Assembly: GCA_014905825.1 (NCBI GenBank)
Contig: JACGCN010000008.1
Span: 1,116,001 to 1,180,000, forward strand
Direction: 5' to 3'
Length of the DNA: 64,000 nucleotides
DNA from: Lyophyllum atratum
Lineage: Eukaryota > Basidiomycota > Agaricomycetes > Agaricales > Lyophyllaceae
Shown here: piece by piece, positions 22,936 to 36,200 of the stretch
Layout: each line of letters starts with the position of its first letter
Numbering within the stretch: position 1 is the stretch's first letter
Notes under the pieces: model-generated
What the model saw: the letters and a program-made list of their open reading frames with translations, nothing else
Databases searched by the model: none
What the model was told of the DNA's origin: nothing
Translations under genes and position numbers: made by a program

Positions 22936-25088
22936 CTAAATCCCACCTATATCCACCTCCCACAGTTCCTTCGTCGAGTTCCACACTTTGACAACCCCAG
23001 TTCCCATACTGTTATAGAATCACCATCAGGCCATAATCACAAGCAATAGGCACACGACGTACTTAGCACTTGAGACGTCCTTAAGTTGCACCCACATGGC
23101 GTCGATCGGCCGAAGCGATGTCGATAATCCGCCATCGCAGTCATTCATGGAAGCCTGCTTCGGTATCGCCGGCGATTCAACGCAACTAGACTTCAGTGTT
23201 GGTAAGGTATCTCCACCCTGCAGAACGACCCATTGAGGTCGGTAGGTTTTTCTGATGTGAGAAAAGACGTGGATGACATCCCCGACAGGTGTGATAAATT
23301 TGATTCGCAGACCATCATCGCCCGTAGTGTCTTTCCTCTTCTTGGTGTCGTATGGAATCACAGAGGGTACTAGGAGCTGTGACAGCAGGGCGTGCGGTAG
23401 CTTAGTTTGAGCAGTGCGCGACGTTGTTTTGGCGACGTTGCTTGACGTGGGAAACTCGTACAGACCTGCCAAAAGACCTGTTCGTGTCAAAGAAGATGGA
23501 ACCGGGGATCAATTAGTATGGCGGTCCACATAGGAAGAAAATGTAAGCCTTGCCCCCATCAGGTCGCCGGACCATTAGAAACCATCTGTCATTGGGTTTA
23601 GCAACTGTAGACCATTCAACGACATTCACGATATCGAGCTCTTCTCGTGCTTTCTTACGATCCACTTTCATAGGGTATGCCGTTACCACCATTTCATCTA
23701 ATGGCTCGCAGAGGGTGCACGCGTCCTCGATGTCAGGAATCGGCTAAATGTTTAGCATCATAGCTGTATCTTCATTTGATATGCAAGGCTGAACGAGGAC
23801 GTACCTTATCACCAGATATCGAGGTTTCGTAAGCCCGGCACCACGGACGAAGGGGACATGACTCGCATGACGGGTTACGAACCTTGCAGACTGTGCTTCC
23901 AAGTTCGATAAGAGCCTGATTGATATCGCCGGGGTGCTGTGTCGATTCCAAGGAAGATGATTCCGAGGTATCGTCTTCTTTTGATGACACTGTGATACTT
24001 CCTACATATCGCCCTTCAACTCAGTTTTAATGTCTCAGGTGTGCAGGGTGACAAAAAGACCTTTTGGTTCAACCATAGATGCAGCGGCGGCCCATAAAAT
24101 GTCAAGTGTAGCCTTCGCTTTTGGAGGAGCATGGAGGGCTAAGAATCGGCTCATTAATCGGTGGACATTGCCGTCCAACTGCAACTCATAATTGCATCAG
24201 GTGTAGTGAGGTTAAATGGTTCGACTTACGACAGGCACATGTTCTCCATAGGCTATCGAGCAAATGGCGCCAGCGCTATACCGGCCAATTCCAGGAATAT
24301 TTGCCTCCATGTCCTTTGCATTGTCTGGAAGTCTACCCTGGTATTCCGCAACAGCCTTTTGGGCGCCAGCGAGCAGGCGACTTGCCCTTGAATAATAACC
24401 GAGGCCCTTCCACAAAGCATTTACTTCGTCGATATTTGCAGCTGCCTGCGGTCATGGAATCATATCAGCGGGCTCAGGGATAGTACATGAGCGCCTACAA
24501 GATCACGAATAGTCGGGAATCTTCCTCAGCAGGTCAGATTTTGACTCATGGTAACAACGGATGCGGAATAACGCACTTCTCCATCCAGCGCGTGTAGTAC
24601 GGAATCACGGTGGCTACTTGGGTTTGTTGAAGCATAATTTCCGATACCCATACCTAGAGTAATTCGTCAGCTCATAGCCGCCGTCGTGCTTGTCTGCTTT
24701 GTACCTCATATGCCCTTTGGCTACGCTCCTCGGGTCCCTGCAGAGGATTATAAGGTTTGCGCCAGGGCATGCCACGAGACGTATGGACGCCCGCATACCA
24801 GTGGAGCAGCGCGGTTTGGATAGCCCGGGGTTCTTGTATTATATGGATAGACCGAGGGTGTGAGACAGCATTACTTCCGCGTTGCACGACGCGCTGACGA
24901 GGTAACACAGGTTTGTTGGATTTGGATTTCTGCGTGAGCCTTGTTTTCTTCGTTTTCCTTTTCGGCGAAGGTTCTCGGTAGCTAGACGCTTGGGACTGAT
25001 CATCAGAATCATTGTGTTCAGAGAAATCATCGTGGCGGTCGCGTTCTGTACGTGAACTCGAATCCAGGGCACGTCGTCGTTTGACCAT
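22936..25088 (-). CDS. MYH1: Adenine DNA glycosylase MutY/MUTYH
   Basis: Multi-exon minus-strand gene. The chosen ATG (25086-25088) starts [11 protein letters not shown] with a basic nuclear-type signal; an in-frame ATG lies nine codons upstream. The glycosylase domain shows [18 protein letters not shown], the helix-hairpin-helix [10 protein letters not shown] and VDGNVHR with the catalytic Asp. Its 4Fe-4S cluster ligands follow as C-x6-C-x2-C-x5-C in [17 protein letters not shown]. The C-terminal MutT-like domain that recognises 8-oxoguanine is present ([35 protein letters not shown]). A last small exon ends [17 protein letters not shown]. The enzyme removes adenine mispaired with 8-oxoG in base excision repair, nucleus and possibly mitochondria. 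No missing key residue was seen. Confidence 0.95.
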
Positions 25089-25660
25089 TTGGCACTGTAC
25101 AGCTTCAATGAACACAGGGAGACCGTATTGACGTGCCTTAGGACAGCACGAGGCAGTGGCTTTGATTTCGAGACAATGTCTGGTCAGAACTAGTCACCGT
25201 GATTGCTGGTCTGCGATGCGAGATCAACGCGAGGTCAGCACTTGCGGAAAAGCTGTCGTGATCAATGTGGGTTGAAGAGCAGGTTTGATCGGAGTCTGGC
25301 GACACGTGCCACGTGGCTGCCATGTGGGTCGGAGGCTTACTAATACGCTGGCTTCCTCAGGCTTGTTGGCCGCTTGCTCCGCTTGCCTATTGCTTGCCTA
25401 CGCCGAAGATCTCCAGATCGCCCTCCGGCGGGTTGAGAGGGACCTGAATTATGCACTCGACTTGGCCATGTTTGATTTTGGGGCACTCATCACCGTTGTG
25501 CATTGCCTCGTGTCGTGAAAAAATCGGCTGCTGGTCTATTATTCTGGTTTGTCACCTCTGACTCCAACGAGAGAAATATCCCGTCCGCCCTTGTACTTTG
25601 TTCGCTTCAAAAACGAACCGATAGGTTCTCCCGGGCCCCTGCTCAAGTCTCATATCATTC
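25089..25660. other. Divergent intergenic region between MYH1 and an F-box gene
   Basis: 572 bases separating two divergent start codons, so it should hold both promoters. The stretch 25540-25650 is pyrimidine-rich before the plus-strand ATG. No specific site was recognised. Confidence 0.4.
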
Positions 25661-27019
25661 ATGCCTTTGACGACTTTTCATGAAACCACACCATTATCCA
25701 AGGAACTCACTCTACGCATTGCTGCAGAGGTCTACGACGCTATCATCGACCATTTGCACTCCTTCAAACCTATTCTCTCATCATGCAGTACCGTCTGCAA
25801 ATCCTGGCTCCCAGCTTGCCGCTACCACCTATTCTATGGTATCGACCTTTCTCCAGAGCTGGTCAAATTGCTGTGCTCATCAGCTCACGCGATGGAGACT
25901 GTTACGCCATACCTTCAAAATGTTGCCTTGGGACGTGCCCTTTCAATGGCACAGAGGGACAGCTTTGATATGGTCGTCCCGTTCCTGCTCAATCTAGACA
26001 ACCTTCGTGGCCTGTCACTTGGGACACGGAGTTGGAGCTTTTTCGGCGAGACATTCGTGGGTTTATTGAACGCGGAGGGGAATTTGTTCCAGGACGTAAC
26101 AACGCTTCGCCTGCAGTACCTCCAGTTCCAATCCTTTTCCCTACTCACTGCGTTCGTCGGCCGATTCCCCATGTTAAAGGATTTGTCCTTCGACAACGTT
26201 ATCTGGGATCCTGTTGAATCCTCGTTGACCTCCGTATCATCCGGGTTTAATTACAGAACGACTCCACCACGTCGGTTGAAGACACTACATATTCGGTCCT
26301 TCTCACTTGTCAAGCCCATCTTACTTTGGTTGTTTGGAGACAATGGCGAGATCGACTCCGAGGTATCTCTGATGCCATCCCTCCGTTCCCTGGCCATCCC
26401 AGACATCCCTGCGAGCGACATTAACGTCGTTGGAACTGTCCTGCGTGTTCTAGGATCCTCCTTGCATCACGTAGAGGTCGGATTCCTGACACACAACCAT
26501 GACGACGTTGATATGAGAAGTGAGTCGCCTGAAAAGGTTCCTCAACAGTATAGCTGCTGGCATTGACAGGCGTTATGATCAGATCTTCCAAAAGTGATGA
26601 ACCTTTCGCACAATGAAAACCTTCGTACTCTTCACATCCATCATCTCACTCTATACCAATTCCCCCAGGCCGAACGCGTACCAAGCTCCATCGCCGTTAA
26701 AGGCAGTACGGACTGCCTCCAAATGCCACCTTCATTGTTTTTCTGGCTTGTTCCTTTCCTGACCGAAATCTCCTCCCCTGCCATCCTCACGCTAGCTTTT
26801 TCCGCGTGGCTCAGTGATGAGACTTGCCTCGACTTGATTGATTGGCCAGCGATGAGTCAAGTCCTCAGTAATCCCGTCTTTGGAGGTCTCAAGACACTCC
26901 AGTTCCGAGTACGTGGATTGGGGCCAGAGAGGCACGATCTTCAAACCTGGTTACTTGCGCGTCTGTCGGCGTGGAAGGCTTCTGAGAATGCAGTACGAGT
27001 GCTATTTTTAGACGATTGA
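25661..27019 (+). CDS. F-box protein, agaricomycete-type with LRR-like C-terminus
   Basis: Two exons (25661-26519, 26583-27019) with one GT-AG intron; joined product about 430 residues. The N-terminus has an F-box-like stretch (about residues 18-60: AAEVYDAIIDHLH, CSTVCKSWLPACRYHLFYGI). The remainder is a run of irregular leucine-rich segments such as LDNLRGLSLGTRSW, VTTLRLQYLQFQSF and LKTLHIRSF. Proteins of this layout are strongly expanded in agaricomycetes and are taken as substrate adaptors of SCF ubiquitin ligases. The substrate is unknown. The stop falls soon after VRVLFLDD. Confidence 0.8.
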
Positions 27020-27797
27020 AAAGTCCCATTTCGTTCGTTTGTTTCCCGTCTTGTTTCTTTTAACTGTCATGACATCCTAGATATTTTCATACCCCTCATG
27101 ACATTTCAAGATGATTATTTTGGCTATCAGCGCTGTAGTTTTATTGCTTCGCCCATGTTTGACTGTATTACCACCCTTCACATTTGTAGCCACATAGTTT
27201 CTCTATCCCTTGCCTGTATTACTTCGACTATATCACCTGCTGAAAAAGTTGACCTCTATAACTACGTTCCACTCAGCTTTTGGCATAGCAAGGAAAATCA
27301 GGAAATGTCAGTAACGGGGTTTCCCGGAGAGAAATGACTCGTTGCGAAAGGCTTGATGTCAACACCAAGTCAACACTTCTACGACGTCTGCTTGTGACAA
27401 TGACATATGCTGACCAGGCTTCAAAATCACCCTTGACTCTGTTTCGATGCATAGCGTGCTTAATTCCTCGCTCGTCGGGTCATGTTACATCACGCTTTAG
27501 CTCGGTGTTGGCTCAGTGTCGATAATTAAGACTACAGTTTCAAATTGAAGTAGAAGATTCAGAGACAAAGAGGTTTCGAGGCGTATTTTGGAGTAGCCCC
27601 GGAGTGCTTGGACTCTGCAAGGCGATCAGGCAGGCTGCAGCTCAGTCTTGAGTAGACTGACTTCAAAAGGCGGTGAACCTCGGGATGACGATGATGATGG
27701 GCTACAGCGATCATATGAAGTGGCTGTGCGAGCTGAGGTAAGCAACCGCCACGTCGTGACCACTTGACACGACAACGCTCTTGAACTCACCACCACC
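27020..27797. other. Intergenic, nothing recognised
   Basis: 778 bases between two plus-strand genes. Short ORFs (27098-27337, 27334-27525) show no motif. It presumably holds a 3' UTR and the ERV29 promoter. Confidence 0.4.
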
Positions 27798-29050
27798 ATG
27801 TCCTCCCGCATCAACATTGCTCGCCCTCAGCCAAACAGTTTCAACGCCGACCCGCATGGTCTATCGAACTCCCGGTCATCGTCAGGCTACCGAGCGGCCA
27901 ACCCCGACGACCCAATTGAGAAACTCAAGGCCCTCAGCCAGCAAGTGGAGGAGAACGTCGAAATCTACTCTCAACCCTTGAAACCCCATTTGCCGGCCAT
28001 TGGGCGTTTTCTCATTGTAGTGACCTTCTTGGAGGACGCGTTACGGATCATGACGCAGTGGAGTGATCAAATCTGGTATTTGCAACAGTAGGAGGCGAAT
28101 TCCATCTAGGCGTTGTTCTGGGGTTGACAGTTCCTTGTAGACACAGAAAATTCCCATGGGGCATCTCTCATATATTCCTCATTATCAACGTCATTGTGAG
28201 TTCTTCAGACTTTATATGTCTTGCAGCCGGTATCCAAACGGTTTCCCTTTCCCAGACCATGTTGAGCGGTTCTTCAGCGGTCATCCTTAAACGGTACACG
28301 GAATACGCCGTCGCGGGCCTCCTCGCCGTTGTTATTATTCAGGGCTTTGGCTACGGACTCATTTTCGACCTCAATTTCTTCCTTCGCAACCTGAGCGTCA
28401 TCGGCGGTCTCTTCATGGTGTTCAGCGATTCCATGGTTTCAAGGAAAACACTCTTCGCCGGACTGCCATCCATTAGCGAAACAGATCGCAAAAAATAGTG
28501 CGTTCCTCCTGTGCTTATTCAACTACTGGAACTGATATGAGACATAGCTTCCTCCTTGCTGGACGTGTTCTTTTGATCTTCCTCTTCCTCGGCTTCATCC
28601 TGCAGGGTGAATGGAGCATCGCCCGTGTATTTGTCTCAATATTTGGTCTTGCAGCATGTGTCATGGTCGCCGTCGGCTTCAAGGCGAAATGGTCAGCCGC
28701 CTTCCTCGTACTTGTACTGAGCGTCTTCAACGTGTTCGCCAACAACTGGTGGAGCGTTCACTCTGCCCACCCTCAGCGAGATTTCCTGAAGTACGTTCGA
28801 TAATTTTGGTCTATTTCTCCCAAATCCTGACCGACATCATAGATACGATTTCTTCCAAACTCTTTGTTCGTGTTCCTTTGCACCATGTGGCCTCATATAA
28901 ATCTTACGCTTGTCATGTTTAGCGATCGTCGGTGGTCTGATCCTTTTGGTCAATATGGGACCTGGTATGTGGTCAAACTCATGTACATTTGTAATTGCTC
29001 ACAATCCCCTAGGAGGACTCTCCGTGGACGAGAAGAAGAAGACATATTAG
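27798..29050 (+). CDS. ERV29: ER cargo receptor Erv29/SURF4
   Basis: Seven exons joined by short GT-AG introns. The product starts MSSRINIARPQPNSFNADPH and contains PIEKLKALSQQVEENVEIYS, FLIVVTFLEDALRIMTQWSD, LSGSSAVILKRYTEYAVAGL, GLIFDLNFFLRNLSVIGGLF and FANNWWSVHSAHPQRDFLKY. The family's closing block DFFQTLSIVGGLILLVNMGP then GGLSVDEKKKTY follows. Several hydrophobic segments fit a polytopic membrane protein. The C-terminal KKTY matches the KKXX retrieval signal for COPI recycling to the ER. SURF4/Erv29 loads soluble secretory cargo into COPII vesicles. Length and motif order match the family. Confidence 0.95.
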
Positions 29051-30248
29051 GCGACTTGGGAGGAGATTTTCGCACGTCCGGGTTGAACTTCTTGAATGAG
29101 GTGTCGCGAGCAGGGACCACTGTCCTAGTTCATCCATCCTATAATGTGCACTATATTTATGTCTACCCGCACACAAAACTATCACACACGGGGATTTTGC
29201 TCATGAACCAGGATGGATTGCGGAAGACGTAAAGCATACGCATGTGGAGCGCGTAGTTGGGCACGAGGTTGACACCTGCAAGACACGCCCGGATGTACAC
29301 GGGGGATCGGACTAGCTTATGCGGGCTGTTCATATGTCGGATGCTGTCGATAATGCGACATGCCAGCTATGTCCGTATCCCGCGGTATTTGGCAAAATCT
29401 ATCCATAGCAGATACAGATCTAGCGAGACAAGAATCAAGTTGGGCTTTGAGACATGTATGTCCTAGTCCATCGCTCTCCAGATGGCATGCTAATGCCATC
29501 GTAGCATACAGTATTGGATGCACTACTATATGTATTAGAGGGTACGAAAGGTCGCACTGCATATATACACCCGGCGACTGTACATATTGAGATCATTGGA
29601 TCCGTTCTTCAACTGCATCAATACTTGCTTACGCGCCACACTTCCACTACTGATACATATCTACATAGGACTGGGAGGATATTCCAAGACGTCACGGACC
29701 TCTTCCGCGGCTTTGATACAATACTTAAAGTGATACAATACTCCTGTTCAGGAATTCCTGCTACTTTAGTAGTAGGTTTTTACCCCCGACCGTGCAATTC
29801 AAAATTTGTTCTTAGCTAATTGTTTGGTTCCTCACGTGATTTTTTCCACTTGAGGCACATCTCCGCTGTACATCTCCTGCTGCGTTACTGTACCTGTCCC
29901 GAATATAACACATTTTGAACTGAACAACTATTTGACAAAGCTAACTCTTGTATGGACATGCTGCCCAAGCGCGGGGGGGGGAGGGGGGGGTTTTACATGT
30001 TATGCACACCCTACACGCGGGCCGCCCTGTTGAAGCTCAACCTCACGCACAGGGCGAGAACTCTGCCAGCGATCGAGTATGTACCTCTCTTACATTAACC
30101 ACACGTCATCAACACCTAAATAGCCTTCGGTCTCCGCTATTGTCTGAAATCACCAATATGTCTAACTCACGCACCATTCTGAGACTATCTCTCTCTTGCC
30201 CTCTTCCCTCCACATCTTCTTTGACGATCTTCATCGTCCTCCTTCGAC
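29051..30248. other. Region between ERV29 and the Helitron ORF
   Basis: 1.2 kb without a supported gene. It contains a G9-A-G8 tract at about 29973-29990 and a hairpin-like CCTGCTACT/AGTAGTAGG pair at about 29757-29775. The Helitron 5' end should lie here or further upstream, but a TC start inside an A/T target site could not be singled out. Confidence 0.45.
29972..29991. repeat. Poly-G tract
   Basis: Nine G, one A, eight G followed by four T. It could form a G-quadruplex or be prone to slippage and assembly error. It lies 260 bp upstream of the Helitron ORF. Confidence 0.85.
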
Positions 30249-33200
30249 ATGCGAGGTCTTCTAAACGGTAGACCTGTGTCCTTGTCCTTCTCGTCCGAAT
30301 GCCTTGAATCCCTTGTTTCCTCCTCTTACGCCGCTTCTTTCCACTGCACAGAGCAATTCCTTGTCGTTCCCACCCCTCACGGACCTTTTACGTCGTCAAT
30401 CATTTTCAAAATTGCCGACTGCGAGCCCGACGTGGTTCTGGGCCTTGACTGGCTGTCCTATTATCGCGAACATTGCTCGTCTAAAAATTTGACTTGTCCA
30501 ACAACAGCTTCCATAGCTGATCTTTTCCATGACACTGTTGTTGGTGCGTCCTTTACTTCCAACCATGTTTCTTTTTCTCACCTCTCAGCAGTTTCCCCAC
30601 CGCCTGTCATACCTCATAACACTGCATACCATTATAATGTTGATCACCATAATGTGTTATCTTCGGATACACTTACCCCTGCATCCCCTGTTTTATATAT
30701 TGCCCCACCCAATGCTCCCTTGAACATACAACAGGCCATCCGAATCCTCAACCCTTTCCTGTTTGATCCCACCTCTCCTCTATTTGAGACCAATGTTAAT
30801 ACTGATTATTACCTCACATCGCATGGTATATCTCTCGATGACTTATCTGTGAATAAAAAAAGGATATTATTCACTCATCATATATTAAATGGTTTATGTG
30901 CGAATAGCCCATCATCCGCCTGTCGTGAGCTCGCCAGTGATTTATCCGTCCATGAGTTATGTCTCGAGATAGGTTTGCCCCTGCAACAATGGTCATTATC
31001 GTCATCTGAAACACAACTCCGCCTCGTCTGCGAATCTCTTGGATACAATTTCGTGTCTGACAAGAAAAACATGCTCAATGTTCTGGCGACTCGGTTGGGC
31101 ACATTGCATGATCGTAAGACCCAGGACGTTGTTATCGTATTTCAACGTTTACATCGTCTCCCAAGGCCTGCATTGCTATCATTGTGTGCTTCACATGGCC
31201 TTCCTGACGTTGGAATCCTGGAAGACCTGCGCAAGGCGTTCATCAGACACATAGCTCATGGCTCTTGTTATTCTGCCCACATATCTTCTCCTCCAGGATG
31301 TGAAGGAATCCGTAACTGCTTGGACGATGCCGATGTACCTTTGAATGTTATACAAGCATCCATTCTCCATCACGCCGTCCCAGCATCCGGTACCGAAGTC
31401 TTACGATTGTTAGCAGATGTTCACCACATACCATATACACTGCGAGATAGCGGTTCAAAATTAAGAATGGAAATCAAAGCTCACATAACATCTCTGACTG
31501 AAGGGCCTTTCGTTCCTCTCAGAATTCTATCACCGATTGCTGACGAGAGAGCTAAAGCCTTGCACAACATTTCATCCCAATGGCCGCAAATTCAGCCGCT
31601 CTCGATAAAAAATCAATCGCAGCGTTTATTTCATAGTATGACATCTTCCGACCATCTATCGGAACGGTGTTGCGCATGTTGTGCGGAAAACGTTCTTTTA
31701 AGAAATTGCCAGGAAGTTTTACTGTCTTCCATTCCCTACCAGCTTCTACGTCGCCCTGATTACGACCTCATACATCCACCGGAACCCACAAGTACTGATT
31801 TTGAGGAAGAAGATGAACATACTTCTGAAAGTGAAACCAGGGACCTCATACGTCCACAGCCTACTGATGTCGACGAAGAAGATGGACATATTCCTGACAG
31901 TCGAAACAGCAACCTCACACATCGACCACAACCCCTCACTGCTGATGTTGACAGAGACGACGAACATTCATGTGAATCCAGCGAGGTTAAACCTGCCGTA
32001 TGGTTACAGGAACATGTTGTACCGCCCAAAATGCCATTCGAAGAAGGACCACTTAAAGACATAGTTGTCGACCCTCAAGGAATCTTCGTCAATGTCACCA
32101 CTGGATCTATTACGATTGCGCTGTGTGACACGTGCCTCTCGTCGTTACAAAAAAACAGCTTGCCACAGATGGCACTTGCAAACCGCACAATGCTGGGTGA
32201 CGTTCCTCCCGAGCTCGCAGAGTTGTCACCCGTCGAAGAGTCCCTCATAGCTTTATGCCGCACCAAATCTTGGATCGTACATCTGCAAGAGGGCAAAGGG
32301 AAAAAACAACGCGGTATCAACGGCCATATCATCGTATTTCCCCAAGATCCCAGCATCGTCGCTGACATCCTGCCACCAGCCATAGAAGAGATTACGGCCT
32401 ATATGTGTATAATGTTTGTTGGCTCCGTACCACCTACCGACGAGTGGCTGAAAGAGAATGCAAAGCCGCTTCTCGTACGAGCACATAAGGTTCGGCGTGC
32501 ATTAGTGTTTTTGAAGGACCACAATCATCTGTACTCCCACATCACAATAAATGAAAATGTGTTGCGTCAGCTACCAGAGAATGGCGTTCTTCCTCATCAC
32601 GTCGAGCTCGTATCTTCAAGCACAAACCAAGAGAGCCTTGTTTCCGGCTACGAACCTGATATTTCTGAACCTTCAGACACCGCCGAGAATTCAACCGCTG
32701 ATCACACAGCTCTCCATAGCGTCTTGATCTCCGATCTTGAAGGCCATGTATCATCTGCACAAATGAAAGCAGCAGCGATGCGTCACATTAAACACAAAGG
32801 CGGAAGTTATTTGCAAATGTATCGTGGATCAGAGGCTGTTAATTCTTTTAACAATCCAAACATGTTTCCCATGATGTATCCGACGTTGTATCCCTTCGGG
32901 ATCGGTGGTTTTGACGACAGCAAGCGCCAAGTCCCCATTTCTACCAAAAAACACATCAAGCATTTGCTTAACCTCGCTGACAAACGCTTCCAAACTCACT
33001 TCTCTTTCTTGTTTTCATCGTTCAACATGCTTCAACGTCGCAGTTACCTGCTCCACACCCACTTAAAGGTGAAGAGGTCGTCATTTTCTAACATCGCGCA
33101 CACGTTTCAACAAATATCATCTGAGTCTCTTCACACTCTTGTTGAACGCTTTGCACGAGGGGATAATACGACCGCCTTCAGCGAACAAGAACATCGCGTC

Positions 33201-36200
33201 CTAAAGTTGATGAAAGAGGTCAACATCATAACTTCACATGTTGCAGGGTCTTCTGCATCTAGAATGATAATGAGAAATGAAATCAGAGCTTTAACAACAT
33301 CCTTGGGTATGCCGTCCTTTTACATCACGATCAACCCCGCGGATATTTACAACCCCATTGTGAAGTTTCTCAACGAAAACAACATCGACATTGACAACCT
33401 CTCAATTAATGACATTCCCGACTTTGCTCAACAATCGGCCGTTATCGCAGATAATCCCATCATAGCCGCAAAATTTTTCAACATTTACGTCAAAGCTTTC
33501 GTTTACGCGTTGCTTGGATGGCGTCCGACTAGTGACCAAGCCACTGCAGGTGTTCTAGGCCATGTTAACGGTTACTACGGATGTGTTGAAGCCCAGGGCA
33601 GGGGAACATTACATGTACATTTCTTGATATGGGTGACCGGTTCTCTCGATCCTGACGACCTAAAGCAAAGATTGGTGGACGATCCCGAATTCAAAACCAG
33701 ATTGTTTACATACCTGGACGACGCCATCACAAATTCTATTCCTGACGATCTGAATGCAGACACGCCGGACGAGTGCTTAGCTTCACATCCTTCTACAGTC
33801 CGCACCAATTTGGATGCTGACGACGTTCAACGACAAAAAAGGATTCGCCGATTAGCGACTCGATGTCAGACGCATAGACATACCGCAACGTGCTTTAAGT
33901 ATTGTAAAGACGAAAAACCTGAAGATCGAGAATGCCGTTTCGACCTTGATCCTTCGAATACTGTTGCGCAAAGTTCCTTCGATATCGAGACAGGGGACAT
34001 AAACTTGCGAAAAACCGACGGTATGATTAACAACTTCAACCACACAATCCTAGACAGCATCGCATGTAATATGGACATCAAGTTCATTGGATCCGGTGCG
34101 TCTGCGAAGGCGATCATTCATTACATCACTGATTATATTTCAAAACCACAAATGCAATCGCATGCTTCTTACGTCGTTCTCGAACGGGCTTCTGCCATGT
34201 TGAATAAATTCAAGGCTTCCGACGATGTCAGTGTCATCTGCGCCAAGAAACTCCTCCAGCGCTGTGCATATGAAATGATCGCCTGTCAGGAGCTCAGCGG
34301 ACAACAAGTTGCATCACATCTCATGGACTACGAGGACCACTTCACCAGCCATGATTATAATCAACTCTACTGGCCAACATTCGAGGTTTATCTGGAGAAA
34401 CAGCGCCCGAGTCCTGAATGCTATCGCAACACTTTCCAAAGTCGATTTTCGCCTTCATCTCCTGACCAACACAACATCACCGAGGATTTGAATGGGACGC
34501 CCTCAAACTCGGAAGAGGATGACATAAATGTACAAATTACCAATGAAGGAGACGTTCTGCCCGTGTCAAACCAGGTAATGGATTACACCATGCGAGGCAA
34601 CAACTTAAGAAGCTTCTCATTGTGGGATTTCATAGCCCAAGTAGAAAAGGTGAAAGGCAAGCCTCCTTCTCAATCAGATGATGTCCACCCGTTACATCGG
34701 AAAGATACAGAATGTTTGATGATTGACGAGTCGCAACACAGACTAAAAGCTCCTTTTCGGGATTCATCACATCCAGGATATAAAACTCATTACTTGCGAG
34801 TCCGGCGTCATGCACAGCGACTCGTTCCGATGTGCGTGGGGAGAATCCCCAGACGAGACAACATAGAGCAATATCCAAAATACTGTCGTGTGATGCTCCT
34901 GCTGTTCAAACCATGGCGTACATGTGAAGATTTACGGGGTGAGACTCCAAGCTGGGAGGATGCGTTCTCAAATTTTTTGGCAAGCGACGAATGTCCGCAA
35001 ACATATGTTCACGTCATGCGCAACATGCAAGTCCTCCACGAATGCAAAGACAACCGTGACGACGACTTTGCAAAGAGGAGGAATAGGAAAGCCAGGTTTC
35101 GTTTGGCACCTGAGTTAACTGGTGGTGATCGTGATGTCGAAGACGACGACCTTGCCGAAGACGCTTCAGCAGAGGATATGCGCAACTATTTTGATGGCAT
35201 GGACTCCGCACATGATTTCGATTCGAGCCATCTCGCTGGTGTTGTGGACTGCTTGCGTCACGCGAATGAGGCAGGCATGTTCACCGTTGACAAGACCCTA
35301 AACGTAACACATGCCGGAGCGCAACCTGAAAGTGTAACCGGTAGCGGCCACCACTTGGAACAGAAATGGAAAGACGCTTATTCACAGCGTAGATCCGACT
35401 GGAAAAAGGCACTCGCAACCAAACCGAATGCTGCAAAATCGAATCCACGCACATTTCTTCAGACTGATTCTGGTATACAGAACGGAAATGTGTTCAGAAG
35501 TGCGGTGCAGACGGATAACACTGGTACACTCGGCGATGTTATGGAATTCACATCTCACAGAGACGTTGACATCACAAATCTCGCAGAACAATGGACATTG
35601 AACACCGATCAGAAACGTGCGTTCCAAATGATAGCAAATCAGGCGTTACTAAACAAACCGGAAAAACCTCTTATTTTATATATCGCTGGTCAGGCTGGAA
35701 CGGGAAAAACGAGGATCATTAAAGCACTCAGCGATTTCTTCCAACGCCGAGATGAGGTTAGACGATTTAGACTGACTAGTTTTATGGGAGCTGCTGCGAG
35801 AAATATTTCGGGTGTTACCATTCACTCGGCCTTGGCCTTCGGTGTCAACAATCGTTCCAAAGAAGGCAGTACGGGTCATCGACACCTAGTGGACATGTGG
35901 GATGGCGTGGACTTCATATTCATAGATGAGATATCAATGATCGGTTGTCATTTCCTATGGAGGATCAGTGATGCATTGGCGAACGCGAAAGGTAACACAT
36001 TACCATTCGGAGGAATAAACGTCATAATGGCCGGTGACTTCGCGCAGCTGCCTCCAGTCGGAGACAAAAAAATGTTCGCGAATCTAGACAAATACAAAAT
36101 AAAAAGTGTGTATACACAGCGAACTATGATGGGGAAGGCCCTTTGGAATGGTGTCACCGACGTCGTAATTTTGGATAAGGTCGAACGCCAATCCGGTGAA

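Noticed and set aside
24672..25115. Upstream Met (25115) as the MYH1 start
   Set aside because: The downstream Met begins with a basic nuclear-type signal and is the more typical start; the upstream one adds nine unremarkable residues. Not decisive.
29757..29775. Hairpin CCTGCTACT/AGTAGTAGG as a Helitron terminal hairpin
   Set aside because: No CTRR end within about 12 bases and no matching partner end; one pair is a G-T mismatch.
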